Positions 33,582 through 47,845 of a DNA stretch of 64,000 nucleotides are shown in pieces. The first letter of the stretch is position 1. Every line of letters begins with the position of its first letter. Made by a program: the position numbers and the translations under genes. The DNA is taken from positions 38,825,228 through 38,889,227 of the forward strand of contig NC_092115.1 of assembly GCF_045679555.1 (NCBI RefSeq), written 5' to 3'. The DNA is from Salvelinus alpinus. Its lineage: Eukaryota > Chordata > Actinopteri > Salmoniformes > Salmonidae. The notes under the pieces are model-generated. The model was not told where the DNA came from. It ran no database searches and worked only from the letters and a program-made list of their open reading frames with translations.

Positions 33582-34935
33582 TCAAATCAAATTGTATTGG
33601 TCACATACATGTATTTAGCAGATGTTATTGCGGGTGTAGCAAAATGCTTGTGTTCCTAGCGCCAACAGTGCAGTAGTACCTAACATTTCACAACAATACA
33701 CAAAAATCTAAAAGTTAAAGAATGGAATTAAGAAACATATCAATATTAGGACCAGCAATGTCAGAGTGGCATTGACTAAAATACAGTAGAATCCAGAATA
33801 TACATATGAAATGAGTAAAACAGTATGTAAATCAAATCAAATTGTATTTGTTACATGCGCCGAATACCGTGAAATGCTTACTTACAAGCCCTTAACCAAC
33901 AATGCAGTTCAAGAGGAGGGGAATAAGCAGGAGGGGACTAAGCAGTGTGCCCCCGGTGATGCGTTGGGCAGACCGCACCACCCTCTGGAGAGCCCTGCGG
34001 TTGCGGGTGGTGCAGTTGCCGTACCAGGCAGTGATACAGCCCGACAGGATGCTCTCAATTGTGCATCTGTAAAAGTTTGTGAGGGTCTTAGGGGCCAATC
34101 CGAATATCTTCAGCCTCCTGATGTTGAAGAGGCGCTGTTTCCCCTTCTTCACCACACTGTCTGTGTGGGTGGACCATCTTCTAGATTGTCAGTGATGTGT
34201 ACGCCGAGGAACTTGAGGCTTTCCACCTTCTCCACTGTGGACCCGTCAATGTGGATAGGGGTGTGCTCCCTCTGCTGTCTCCTGAAGTCCACGACAGCTC
34301 CTTTGTTTTGTTGACATTGAGGGAGAGGTTATATTCCTGGCACCACTTCGCCAGGGCCCTCACCTCTTCCCTGTAGGCTGTCTCGTCATTGCTGGTAATC
34401 AGGCCTACCACTGTTGTGTCGTCTGCAAACTTGATGATTGAGTTGGAGGCGTGCGTGGCCATGCAGTCATAAGGTGAACAGGGAGTACAGGAGGGGGCTG
34501 AGCATGCACCCTTGTGGGGCCCCTGTGTTGTTTCCTACCTTCACCATCTGGGGGCGGCCCGACGGGAAGTCCAGGACCCAGTTGCATAGGGTGGGGTTCA
34601 GACCCAGGGCCCGAGCTTAATGATGAGCTTGGAGGGTACTATGGTGTTGAAGGCTGAGCTGTAGTCATTGAACAGTATTCTTACACAGGTATTCCTCTTG
34701 TCCAGATGGGATAGGCCAGTGTGCAGTGCGATGGCAATTGCACCATCTGTGGATCTATTGGGGCGGAATGCAAATTGAAGTGGGTCTAGGGTGTCAGGTA
34801 TGGTGGAGGTGATATGATCCTTAACTAGTCTCTCAAAGCACTTAATGATGACAGAAGTGAGTTCTACGAGGTGATAGTCATTTAGTTCAGTTACCTGCTT
34901 TCTTCGGGTACAACGAACAATGGTGGACATCTTGA
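33582..34935 (-). mobile_element. 5'-truncated LINE (CR1/L2-like) reverse transcriptase
   Basis: On the minus strand 34930-34598 encodes RT fingers/palm (VTELNDYHLVELTSVIIKCF, 'LDPLQFAFRPNRSTD', 'FNDYSSAFNTIVPSKL'). 34462-34181 encodes the catalytic palm motif FADDTTVVGLI and 'WCQEYNLSLNVNKTKEL'; the C-terminal part is at 34155-33892. Frames change between them and stops occur, so it is dead. Two tail-like segments (33585-33690 and 33828-33890, both with 'aaatcaaattgtatt') suggest a duplicated 3' end. Confidence 0.85.
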
Positions 34936-35282
34936 ACAGAGGAGCCCCACCTGTTTAGCACTATAAAATTATTGGGCATTAATACGTGTCAAATATCAGT
35001 TAAAAAATAGTTAATTGAGTTAATAAAGCTGCATACAAACATGGTCTCTTTTTTGCTTTCTTGAGTAAGGCAGCTCCAAATGCAGGTGTTTCAGCCTAGC
35101 TCAGTGCTTTCTGTGGTGGTGGGGCAGCCAGCGAAAAATACGGAGCGTTGGGGTTGGTAATGTTCTCTAGTTGCGCCGTGATTGGCTCAGTGTTCTGTCA
35201 CTCATGGGGACACTACGTCACTGCAAAATCTACGGGGAGAGCTTGAAAAGTCAAGCCCCTTGGGTTCTGCCATAGAGTTCCA

Positions 35283-35672
35283 TTAGAAGTTGTCACGATC
35301 GTTGGAAGCATACTCAGACCAACGTGCAGCGTGATCTGGGTTCCACATCTTTATTTATTTAAAGTAAGTGAACCACACAACAAAACAATAAAGAATAAAC
35401 TAAACGTGACGACAATGGAGTGCTAACATGCAACTACACATAAACAATATCCCACAAACACAGGTGGGAAAAATGCAACTTAAATATGATCCCCAATTAG
35501 AGACAACGATTACCAGCTGCCTCTAATTGGGAATCATACAAATCACAAACATAGAAATACAAACCTAGAACCCCACATAGAAATAATAAACTAGACTACG
35601 CCTCAGTCACGCCATGACCTACTATACCATAGAGAAACAAAAGGCTCTCTATGGTCAGGGAGTGACAGAAGT
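35283..35672. mobile_element. Non-autonomous DNA element (MITE-like)
   Basis: Ends 'tgtcacgatcgttgg' and 'ggtcagggagtgaca' are roughly inverted. The interior has no frame and includes 'ctctatggtcagggagtgac', a sequence I associate with an abundant salmonid repeat. Superfamily not assigned. Confidence 0.5.
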
Positions 35673-36829
35673 GCCCATCCAAGAAGGCTCAAGGTCATTG
35701 GCCACAGATAAAATGACGTCAAATCACGTTATATTTACCGTAGCTTTGATTGGACTGTTCATGTCAACATCATACTTTAAAAATCTTAGATAGCAAGTTA
35801 GCACTCATCATCATGAATCAAGTAGACAATCTACTGGCACATCCTTTTCCATCCTTATCATATGAAGAGAATTATTAAGAGAAATTATAAATAAAATGTA
35901 CCGGTGTTCATTGGCCACTGGACATAAACATTACACAACAGGTTGTAAATCTACAATTCAACAATGAGTGGTTTGGAAGGAATCAGTGGCAAACTGCAAG
36001 CATTGCAAAGCAATCACTAGCTTGCTATTTAGTGGACTGGGTCTGTGGTTCAAGTCTGGGTTTAAGGGTCTCTTTTCCACGCTTAAAAGGATAAACATTC
36101 AACATGGGCCATGCTGTCAATCTAGCATAAATTCTGCCACGTCGAAACAACTGGAAACTCGGAACTAGGAAATCTCAGACTTCAGTGACTTCAAGACAAC
36201 TGGGAACTCTGAAAAAAACGAGCTGCGGCTGGGAAAAAATCTTTTGAACGGTCCAAGTCGGGAACTCGGGCCTCTTTCTAGAGCTACGATCTGAAGATCA
36301 CTGACGTCATGATTTGACCTTGTTTTTTTGCGAGTTCCCAGTTGTATTGAAAGCACCATGAATCCAGAGAATGCCAGACTTTAATGACAAAGTTTGATGA
36401 CAAAATTTGCCACGAAGGACTGCCGTGCCACCTTCCTGTTCAAGTGAGTCAAAAAATGTATTGTATGCTGCTGCATAAATTATGTAATATGCCAGGGAGA
36501 TATGTATACTGTAGCTAAGGAAGTAATACTACATGTAAGTGTACTGTATGTTGTGTAGTAAGCTGTTAGTAGCCCATGTGCCTCAACCTAATAATATGCT
36601 CCCTTTTCCCCACATAACTTAGCCTACTGTTCTGACTTGGTGGTGCACATTTAGCCTATAGCCTGTTTTAGAGAAATGTCATCATCGAATATTGTAAGAG
36701 CTTTCATTGTCTGCTTATATGCCCCCTTTATTTATCCTACAGTTCTAACTTGGTGTACAGGGAGAATACTGTAAGAACGGCCCATGTTCTGAATTCTGTT
36801 GCTGTGCATTTCAAAAGTGCTGAACGAGT
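35673..36829. other. Intergenic, partly repeat
   Basis: 36130-36355 has paired motifs (ggaaactcggaactaggaaa ... gcgagttcccagttg) that read as an inverted MITE-like unit. The rest is unclassified. No gene is seen. Confidence 0.4.
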
Positions 36830-37345
36830 AGTTATTATGACTACGTCTGTCGTCGCTCGCTCATTAATGTCTTAATCAAAATTACGGATTGACTCTTATA
36901 CGCTCGTCGTCCCCTTATTGTCAGCTACAATATATCAGAGCCATGATTCCGTGAAACAGAGTATGTTACAGTCCCTGATGTCTCTCTGGAAGGAGATCCT
37001 TGCCCTGAGCACGTCTACTTTATTGTCCAGGGACTGAACATTAGCGATTAATATACTCGGAAGCGGTGGATGGTGTGCACACCTCTTGAGTCGGACTAGT
37101 CCACTCCGAATACCTCTTCTCCGCCGGCAGCATCTTATAGCAGCCTCTAGGATAAGTTAAATTGCCTTGGTGGGTACGAACAAAGGATCCAATTTGGGAA
37201 AGTCGTATTTCTGGTCGGAATGCTGGCGAGTTACCGCCACTCTGTAATCCCAAAGTTATTTCCGGCTGTATGTAATAACACTAAAAACATTCTGGGCTAA
37301 TAATGTAAGAAATAACACCCCTCCCCCCAAAATACTGCAAAGTTG
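36830..37345 (-). repeat. LINE 5'/ORF1-region fragment
   Basis: Segments such as 'cctgatgtctctctggaagg', 'ggaaagtcgtatttctggtc' and 'ctgtatgtaataacac' match what I recall of the 5' part of a salmonid LINE in reverse. No open frame survives. The assignment is from recall and not from a search. Confidence 0.45.
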
Positions 37346-38503
37346 CTTAGGAGCTAGAAGCAGAGCTGCCTAGCTCAATCTTTGTCAGCATAGAGTCTAG
37401 ACAAAGACAGTAGGGGTTAATACAGGGACAGACAGGATTGGTCCATACAGTCAATACTGCTGACTCGGCACTCTACTATAGACATCTGACTCAACACACT
37501 GAGATAGCCACAGCAGATCATCAATATGTAGTGTGTGCATGCATACACTGGAGTACCACAGAGTTAGGAAGATCCTCTTTCTGATCAATGACTCAATTTC
37601 CCATAACTCTGGGGGGCTTTACTAGAGCAGTGACCTCTGACCTCGTCTCTCCCTTGGGTACAGGGGATTAATGGGGAGGCCATATTGGCATGTCTGAACG
37701 GGACAGGAGGAAAACAGAAGGACAACATCAGCAATTCCCCAGGTCATTGTGTTTAACAGAATGACAGAGGACTTGTATTGGGAAAAGATGTATGCATAAA
37801 TGTACCTTCATTATAAAACAAGGACAGATCATTATTGATGAAGCATCTCTCAAGGGATGCCATTTGACTTACAATATTGATTTACAATATCTACAATATT
37901 GATTTACAACATTTGATTTACAATATCTCAGTTCTCAATATAGGTTTAAATCCTATGACATAAACATGACATTATATGAAAGCAGTGTTTGACACACACA
38001 CACACACACACACACTCATGCCCGCACGCAAACACACACACTCACGCACGCACACAAACACACCCACACACACAGCAACTACGTGAGCAAGCAGATCCTA
38101 CTGATTAGTGGTGTATTGATGACAGTCATTACGGAGTAATTGATGCCTCCTTGCTGTGTCACCCAGCATAACACTAACACCCTGAAGACAGGACAGCATG
38201 GTTAAACAGGACAGCATGGTTGGTTGACTTCACTGTTTTACTTAACAGTCTTACGTAAGTCAACCAAAATTAGGCAGGTTCAGAGGTGACAGTTACTGTG
38301 CTTCAGGGCTGAATGACTGTCTCGTCACAGCACAACATGCTATGCTCGCTGCAAACTAGCGTAAAAATTTGACGTTTATGGACAAATGTCGGAATCTGCA
38401 GTAAGACTGTGAGAGCTTGGTGTATGAGAGCGTGTACGGGGAGTGTGTGTGTGTGCATGTAGTGTGTATACGTGAGTGTGTGTCTTGGGGGATTAGACAG
38501 GTA
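37346..38503. other. Intergenic, unclassified
   Basis: Contains a short tandem of 'gatttacaatat' words (37860-37935) and a small CA run (37992-38015). No exon or named element is seen. Confidence 0.4.
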
Positions 38504-39800
38504 CAGTTGAAGTCAGAAGTTTACATACACTTTGGTTGGAGTCATTAAAACTCATTTTTCAACCACTCAACCACTCTTGTTAACAAACTATAGTTTTGGC
38601 AAGTCAGTTAGGATATCTACTTTGTGCATGACACAAGTAATTTTTCCAACAATTGTTTACAGACAGATTATTTCACTTATAATTCACTGTATCACAATTC
38701 CAGTGCGTCAGAAGTTTGCATACACTAAGTTGACTGTGCCTTTAAACAGCTTGGCAAATTCCAGAAAATTGTCACGCTTTAGAAGCTTCTGATAGGCTAA
38801 ATGACATCATTTGAGTCAATTGGAGGTGTACCTGTGGATGTATTTCAAGGCCTACCTTCAAACTCAGTGCCTCTTTGCTTGATATCATGGGAAAATCAAA
38901 AGAAATCAGATAGGACCTCCACATGTCTGGTTCATCCTTGGGAGCAATTTCCAAACGCCTGAAGGTACCACGTTCATCTGTACAAACAATAGTACGCAAG
39001 TATAAACACCATGGGACCACGCAGCCGTCACACCGCTCAGGAAGGGGATGCGTTCTGTCTCCTAGAGATGAACGTACTTTGGTGTGAAAAGTGCAAATCA
39101 ATCCCAGAACAACAGCAAAGGACCTTGTCAAGATGCTGGAGGAAACAGGCACAAAGTATCTATATCCACAGTAAAACGAGTCCTATGTCGACATAACCTG
39201 AAAGGCCGCTCAGCAAGGAAGAAGCCACTGCTCCAAAACCGCCATAAAAAAGCCAGACTACGGTTTGCAACTGCACATGGGGACAAAGATCGTACTTTTT
39301 GGAGAAATGTCCTCTGGTCTGATGAAACAAAAATAGAACTGTTTGGCAATAATGACCATCGTTATGTTTGGAGGAAAAAGGGGGAGGCTTGCAAGCCAAA
39401 GAACACCATCCCAACCGTGAAGCACGGGGGTGGCAGCATCATGTTGTGGGCTGTGCTTTGCTGCAGGAGGGACTGGTGCACTTCACAAAATAGATGACAT
39501 CATGAGGTAGGAAAATTATGTGGACATATTGAAGCAACATCTCAAGACACCAGTCAGGAAGTTAAAGCTTGGTCGCAAATAGGTCTTCCAAATGGACAAT
39601 GACCCCACGCATACTTCCAAAGCTGTGGCAAAATGGCTTCAGGACAACAAAGTCAAGGTATTGGAGTGGCCATCACAAAGCCCTGACCTCAATTCTATAA
39701 AAAAATGTGTGGGCAGAACTGAAAAAGCGTTTGCGAGCAAGGAGACCTACAAATTTTAATGACTCCAACCTAAGTGTATGTAAACTTCCGACTTCAACTG
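38504..39800 (+). mobile_element. Tc1 transposon of the Sleeping Beauty-related salmonid family, dead
   Basis: Ends 'cagttgaagtcagaagttta' and 'taaacttccgacttcaactg' have TA at both sides. Plus-strand transposase pieces: N-terminus near 38888 interrupted by an early stop, then 39084-39497 ([44 protein letters not shown]), then out of frame. The second catalytic block (tggacaatgaccccacgc, 39593) and the NPIEN-equivalent follow in other frames, the latter mutated. It is a multiply broken copy. A second member lies at 58.8-60.4 kb. Confidence 0.9.
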
Positions 39801-39802
39801 TA

Positions 39803-41151
<1,349 letters not shown>

Positions 41152-41429
41152 GGTAAACACACATTAAACACACACTCACTGTACTTTGAGGCTATTGTTG
41201 TTCAGAAGTACTTCCTCTGTGGACAGAGAGACAGAGCCAGTCAAACGGACATCATTCATCAAAGTCTGGCTTAGATGTCTGTTTACACACTGGACTTCTA
41301 AGGCACAACCCTCATAATATATCGCTATTTTCCTGTTTTAGGCTCCTCAATTGCAAGTGGATGTCTCTAGGACAGGATTTGCCCTGAGGGTCCATTGAAT
41401 GCCAAAAACAGCCTTTGAGACGCATGTTT

Positions 41430-41812
41430 GACAACCAGCTCTAAAATGGTTGAAGGTGTACAATGTAGAAATCGCTCCGCCATTTCCTGGTTGCTAAACT
41501 TCTAATAGTTTGCCTAATTTCAGTTTATATGACAAAACAAGCAAGTACAGTGTAGAGAATCATTGTACAATCTAAACCGCTGTGAAATATATTTTGCATA
41601 ACCAAAAATATAGTATTTTCAGCTGTTTGAAACTGGTGTACAAAACCAAAAGTAAAAGACGCAAAACGAAACTTAAGATCAGAAAGCATAGTAATAGCGC
41701 ACATAGAACAGATCTACTGCTTCTTAGACTTGCTTTCAATGTGAATGACAGATCTATAGCTTCTACGTGAATTTGGTCGGGACGCCTAAAAAGTTACATA
41801 TTGCAGCTTTAA
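41430..41812. repeat. Unclassified salmonid-type interspersed repeat
   Basis: 'cgctccgccatttcctggtt' through 'aaaagttacatattgcagct' is a unit I recognise as recurrent in salmonid DNA. Ends and class are not resolved, and no frame is present. Confidence 0.4.
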
Positions 41813-42633
41813 TATGTTTCTGTTTATGGAGCAGTTGTATATAATATTATGACACATATTTTACAGCCCCTGTGGTTTGTGTGTCTGTCTGTGAGATGTG
41901 TGTGTCAGTCTGTGGTTTGTGTGTGTGTGTGTCTGTGAGATGTGTGTGTCTGTCCATGGTGTGTGTATCAGTGGAGGCTCCTCAGAGGAGGAAGGGGATG
42001 ACCATTCTCCTCAATTTCATAAAATGTGTAATTATGAAATATTTAAGAAGTTATCCTTTTTAGATAAAACTATACTAAATACATTCAAATGTCACCAAAT
42101 AAGCTAGCTTTCGCCTTCCTCTGGGTACATTGACTTCAATACAAAACCTAGGAGGCTCCTGGTTCTCACCCCCTTCCAAAGACTTACACAGTAATTATGA
42201 CAAATTCCGGAGGATGTCCTCCAACCTATCAGAGCTCTTACAGCATGAACTGAAATGTTGTCCACCCAATCAAAGGATCAGAGAATGAATCTACTACTGA
42301 AGGCATTAGCTACAGCTAGCTACCACTGCAGTGCATAAAATGTGGTGAGTTGTTGATTCAAAGAGAGAAAGACAATAGTTGAACAGTTTTGAACAAATTA
42401 ATTTCTTCCTAAATTAAGAAGCAAGAGAGAGAGAAAGAGAGAGCGAGAGAGAGAGAGAGAAAGAGAGAGATAGCTATAATTGGTAGTATTTTTATTTTAA
42501 CTTAGCTAGTTGAATGCAGTTAGCTAGTTTAGCATACTCAAACACCCGGCTCAAACAGAGAGGGATGCTATGTTAGCTAACTGGCTATGGCTATCCAACA
42601 TTGGAACTCTTCCAAGTCAAGGTAATCTTTTGG

Positions 42634-43474
42634 CAGTGGTGGAAAAAGTACCCAATTGTCCTACTTGAGTAAAAGTAAAGATACCTTAATATAAATGACT
42701 CAAGTAAAAGTGAAAGTCACTGAGTAAAATAATACTTGAGTAAAAGTCTAAACGTGTTTTCTTTTAAATATAGTTAAGTATCAAAAGTAAATGTAATTGC
42801 TAAAATGTACTTAAGTATCACAAGTATGATTTATCACTCCAGTGTTAATCTGCTAAATTGTAATTATTCGATTTATTGCCTACCTCATGCCTTTTGCACA
42901 CATTGTATATAGATTCTCTTTTTTTTCTACCATGTTATTGACTTGTTTATTGTTTACTCCATGTGTAACTCTGTGTTGTCTGTTCACACTGCTATGCTTT
43001 ATCTTGGCCAGGTCGCAGTTGCAAATGAGAACTTGTTCTCAACTAGCCTACCTGGTTAAATAAAGGTGAAATAAAAAAAATAAAAAAAATAAAAAAGTAA
43101 AAGTACAGGTCCCATTTTCTATTTATTTTATTTTTTTTACAGATAGCCAGGGGCTCAATCTAACACTGAGACATAATTTACAAACAAAGCATGTGTTTAG
43201 TGATTCCGCCAGATCAGAGGCAGTAGGGATGACCAGGGATGTTCTCTTTATAAGTGGGTGAATTAGACCATTTTCCTGTCTTGCTAATAAGCATTCAAAA
43301 TGTAACGAGTACTATTGGGTGTCAGGGAAAATGTATGGAGTAAAAAGTACCAAATTTTCTTGTGGTGAAGTAAAAGTTGTTAAAAATGTAAATAGTAAAG
43401 TAAAGTACAGATACCCAAAAAAACGACTTAAGTAGTACTTGAAAGTATTTTTACTTAAGTACTTTACACCACTG
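42634..43474 (+). mobile_element. Nested hAT-like MITE with 8-bp target duplication
   Basis: Ends CAGTGGTGGAAAAAGTA and TACTTTACACCACTG are inverted repeats. Flanks tcttttgg (42626-42633) and gcttttgg (43475-43482) form an 8-bp target duplication with one mismatch, the hAT hallmark. The interior is made of 'aagtaaaag' words and is split by a retroelement tail. Confidence 0.8.
42836..43097 (+). repeat. Retroelement 3' fragment nested inside the MITE
   Basis: 'aatctgctaaattgtaatta' to 'ctacctggttaaataaaggt' plus GAAAT and an A-rich tail (aaataaaaaaaataaaaa) is a LINE-type 3' end. It interrupts the 'aagtaaaag' interior of the surrounding MITE, so it is the youngest layer of a three-level nest. 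Confidence 0.7.
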
Positions 43475-44228
43475 GCTTTTGGTTTTATTAAATTATTGCC
43501 ACCGGGATCTGCCACTGTAACTGCTAAACTGCTTTCTGACGGTACTCTACTGCATGATTGTAGCGGGTTGACTAATGTGTTATTTCTAGTAGCTATGTTG
43601 ACTATGAGATAACAATGTAGGCTGTGTGTAGCCGTTTGCAGTATGAATGTTTGGCTTGGAAAGTATTTTTGCCTGCTCACAGACAGCTGATGTGTTGTGC
43701 ACTGAAGTCCGCAAGCGAAGGGAAAAGGTGAGAGGAGCAGAGCGAGTAGATAGTTGAGAGAGGGAATTATACTGTGTATACTAGCAAAGTGAGCAAAGTG
43801 ATCAGGCTTTTTTATGTGGCTGCAATGAAAGTGAACTTTGTTTGTGTGTGATCGGGGTGTATTCATTCCGCCGATTCTGCTGAAAAACGTATTTCTTAAA
43901 CGAAAGCAAACTGTTGGACTAATGATTACACCCTAGATCAGCTAGATGAAGGCAAGAGTGTGCAATGCGGTATCGAATGTGTCAATGTCTGTCACCTTGA
44001 TTACTCAAAATTCTTTCGACCTGTGCACCTACGTTGTAAACTTTCATTCATTGACTAGGTTGTAAGAACCTCATGATGGGTATAGGGGAAATGTGTGCAT
44101 AAACCTATCGATGTTACATTGAGCTGGGGGAATGGAATATGAATGACAGTCATCCAATATGCTGTAATAAAAATGAGGCCATGCTCATGAAATATAAATA
44201 ATACATTTTAAACGGCACCGACCGCCAG

Positions 44229-45205
44229 TGATGTCTGTCTGTGGTGTGTGTGTCTGTCAGTGGTGTGTGTGTGTGTGTCTGTCTGTGGTGCGCGTGCATG
44301 TGATGTGTTTTGCTGGGTAATAGTATGCTTGTCCCAAATGTATTCCTCTCTTGCACACTTATCTGATCTTGCCCTAACTCATGCTTCTCTACAGCTCCCA
44401 CTGGAGGCTCAGCCCACACACACACATGGAGAAAGAGGGGGCCCAGTTAAAAGACTGTTCTCTTTTTAAGAAGCTGTCAAACCGGTTCTCCCCAGTCCAC
44501 TCTGCAGAGAGACGAGGCATTGTCCAAGGATTGTGTTGTGCCTGAGAGGAACAGACAAAATAGTTAGGCAAAGAGAGTCTGAAAAGATCAAAGACATTAA
44601 GTGTGGCCTCAAACTATACACACACACACACACAGAGAGACACACACACACTGACACACACCTCCAGCAATACAGCTGAGACTTGTGGTTTTTTTTAACC
44701 TTAGGACGCAGGTCATATCTGACAGACAGAGCTACAACTTTACTGCATTCTATTCTATTCTTTTTCATTTAGAGAGTTGGGACAAAACTTTGACGGGAAG
44801 ACACACGTAAAAGTGGAAGATGAAAGTTAATATGCCTAGTTCCAGTGATTTAAAGTATCTGTCCAGTTTTGCAGATTTTATATGACCTAAAATGACTTAC
44901 AATATGAATTAAATAGATGTCCTTCCAAAACAAATTTGAATTAAGGATGTTAAAAAGAAGCCTTTCTCTTGGCCATGCTTGGCCTGTTAGGAAACAACAG
45001 AGTGGTTTGGGCATATACTGCTAAAAAAAATATATATATTTGACAGCTCAGCCAATGAGATGCACATACAGTTAGATATTAAAATGAGTTCCCAAGTGGG
45101 GGCACTGGGGCAGACTGCCTGAGCCTGGCTGCACCAAGTCAAATAGTATGGATGGATTCAGGACGCACGATGGAACTACTAGAGCACTTTACTATAACCG
45201 CAATA
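44229..45205. other. Intergenic, unclassified
   Basis: GT-rich sequence at 44232-44300 continues the pre-insertion tract. Short CA runs lie at 44618-44660. No exon is visible. Confidence 0.4.
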
Positions 45206-45959
45206 CACTGCATTCAGAAAGTATTTATACCCCTTGACTTCACCCATCTACAGTACAAACAATAACCCATATTGACCAAGTGAAAACATGTTTTTAGACA
45301 TTTTTGCAAATTTATTGAAAATGAAATACAGAAATATTTCATTGACATAAGTATTAACACCCCTGAGTCAATACATGTTAGAATTACCTTTGGCAACGAT
45401 TACAGCTGCGGTTTCCTTCCTCGCCGGCAACTGAGTTAGGAAGGACGCCTGTATCTTTGTAGTGACTGGGATTATTGATACACCATCCAAAGTGTAATTT
45501 ATAACTTCACCATGCTCAAAGGGATTCAATGTCTGCTTGTTCTATTTTTACCCATCTACCAATAGGTGCTCTTCTTTGCGAGGCATTGGAAAACCTCCCT
45601 GGTCTTTGTGGATAAATCTGTGTTTGAAATTCACTGCTCGACTGAGGGACCTTACAATTATCTGTATGTGCAGGGTACAGAGATGAGGTCATTCAAAAAT
45701 CATGTTAAAAACTATTATTGCACACAGAGTGAGTCCATGCAATTTATTCAGCACATTCTTGCTCCTGAACGTATTTAGGCTTGTCATACATTTTTTTTAT
45801 TCGTAAACATTTCTAAAAACATAATTCCACTTTGATATTATGGGGTATTGTGTGTAGGCCAGTGACACAAAATCTCAAATTAGTCAATTTAAAATTTAGT
45901 CTGTAACACATCAAAATGTGGAAAAAGACTAGGGGTGTGAATACTTTCTGAAGGCACTG
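45206..45959. mobile_element. Tc1-derived non-autonomous element
   Basis: Ends 'cactgcattcagaaagtatt' and 'aatactttctgaaggcactg' are inverted repeats, each bordered by TA (45204-45205; 45960-45961). The 0.75-kb interior lacks transposase. Confidence 0.8.
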
Positions 45960-45961
45960 TA

Positions 45962-47467
45962 AATGCAGACAGATTACTTCACTAGCATGAGTTGTTTCTG
46001 AACTTTGCTTTGTCACTATATTCCCAATTTCTGTGTTGTTAGCTACTTAACTAGCTAGCTAGCCGTGAAGCTACCTAGCTAGCTACTGCTGCTACCTACT
46101 GTTTATCAGTCAACAACTTAACAAGGTTGCTCTTGACATAACCCTTTTAGCTAGGCTAGAAACCACAGGATTTCAAATATAAGGGAATGGCGAGATGGTT
46201 GTTGTGTGGAGGATCTGACTTGTTTTCTTGTTGGTTAGCCAGATAGCAGCAATAGCTAATGTTAGCATGCTAACGTTAGCTAACTGCTTCCAAACAGCCA
46301 GCAGGCCACTCTTACAAATCACATACTTTGAAATAGAAGTAACTGGCAAGATAGTTGTTGCATAGGCTTTGTCTTTATTGCTAACACCAGCTGTGGATTG
46401 ATTGGCTTGCTAGCTAGCTTGATTGTGTGTAGTGAGTGTGCACTCCTGAGCCCGAGTCTCCTCTAGTCTCGAGAAGGATCCTTCTTCCCACCGGAGAATT
46501 TGGAAAAAGTAAAAAGCTGCTGGACCAATCACATATTGGTGATTGTTTTGATCACATACGTTTTGATCACATACGGGCCTGTTTTGATCACATACGGGCC
46601 TGTTTTGATCACATACGGGCCTGTTTTGGCAAAAGAGGATGATGTCATTATCCAAGCAAATTTCATGTGTTTTCTTAAACGGTTTGTTTCAAAAACAAGT
46701 CTGCGATGGAGTTTTACTGAGTTCTTTCTCTAATTAATGCTCTGGCCACAACTACAAGTAAAGGACGAGTCAACAACATTATTTAGTTATGTGCAAACAG
46801 AATATGAGCTTTTAACTGGACAGTTACTTTAAGACAGGATCTTTCCTTCATTCTGGTCAGGTGATTCTACTTTACACGCAGCCCTACACACACATTCGCA
46901 CAAAAACACACACAGACGCACACACACACACTGCCTGCATTCCTGAGGGTTAATTGTACATTAGCATCATGTGACAGTGAGAAATGTGCCTCAACGAGCA
47001 CCAATTAGGGCCCAGGAAACATTTGTGTGTGTGTGTGTGCGTGCATGTGCATGTGCGTGTGTGTGCCTATGCGCATATGTGTTTGTGTGGCTGAGCATAT
47101 GCATGTGTATATGATATTTGTTTCCTCATCCACATACTTCCTTACTTGCTGTGTCCCCAACCCTTATTAGATCTATCACTATGACTTGTTTTGCCAGGCG
47201 TAAATCTTCTCTGTCTCTAACCACACCCTGTAATAACCCCAGCCTCCTATCTTAACACTAGAACCACTAAAGCAGTCATTTGGACTGCTCCTGAATTTAA
47301 TTGTTTTATTACTCTGCTATTTTTTAAGTCGTGCCCCCTCTGTCCTTGACTTTTCCTATATAAGTCTACATAACACACTGTCGTTGCTAGAATTGTAATA
47401 TCAAAAACAGAACTGGCGTTATCAACAGTTTAAGAAGGGCATGTACTTTTTTGAATGGTTTTGCTCA
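45962..47467. other. Intergenic with short tandem repeats
   Basis: Contains GCTAGCTA-rich sequence (46030-46100), a 21-bp tandem (46545-46630) and CA/TG-rich stretches (46880-46930, 47022-47100). The 47253 start 'ttaacactagaaccactaaa' may be a TTAA element end. Confidence 0.4.
46545..46630. repeat. 21-bp tandem repeat
   Basis: Unit 'ttttgatcacatacgggcct' plus g at 46561, 46582 and 46603, preceded by a shortened copy at 46546 and followed by a partial one. Each unit carries a TGATCA palindrome. Confidence 0.9.
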
Positions 47468-47845
47468 TCCTTCTCCTGACAGTAGAGCCTGCTCCGCTCC
47501 TTCTCCTGACAGTAGAGCCTGCTCCGCTCCTTCTCCTGACAGTAGAGCCTGCTCCGCTCCTTCTCCTGACAGTAGAGCCTGCTCCGCTCCTTCTCCTGAC
47601 AGTAGAGCCTGCTCCGCTCCTTCTCCTGACACACTCCTTCTCCTGACAGTAGAGCCTGCTCCGCTCCTTCTCCTGACACGCTCCTTCTCCTGACAGTAGA
47701 GCCTGCTCCGCTCCTTCTCCTGACAGTAGAGCCTGCTCCGCTCCTTCTCCTGACAGTAGAGCCTGCTCCGCTCCTTCTCCTGACAGTAGAGCCTGCTCCG
47801 CTCCTTCTCCTGACAGTAGAGCCTGCTCCGCTCTTTCTCCTGACA
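47468..47845. repeat. 30-bp minisatellite
   Basis: The unit 'agtagagcctgctccgctcc' plus 'ttctcctgac' repeats eleven times, with two shortened inserts (acactccttctcctgac near 47630, acgctccttctcctgac near 47678) that divide it into blocks of five, one and five. Because 30 is a multiple of three, long open frames arise on both strands (for example SGEGAEQALL repeated), but there is no start context, splice signal or homology to support a gene. Confidence 0.95.

Larger units (their letters stand above)
41969..44228 (+). mobile_element. hAT-like non-autonomous element, host of nested insertions
   Basis: It starts CAGTGGAGGCTCCTC (41969) and ends GGCACCGACCGCCAGTG (44228), imperfect inverted termini of hAT style. 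Both flanks are the same TGTGTGTCTGTCTGTGG-type simple sequence, so it inserted into one GT-rich tract. A second element (42634-43474) splits it. With that removed it is about 1.4 kb without a long frame. Confidence 0.65.

Noticed and set aside
43312-43866. 184-codon minus-strand frame
   Set aside because: It runs across the junction of the nested hAT-like elements, so it cannot be an ancestral gene.
47468-47845. Repeat-rich protein gene on either strand
   Set aside because: Open frames follow only from the 30-bp unit length; no start context, splice sites, UTR or homology.
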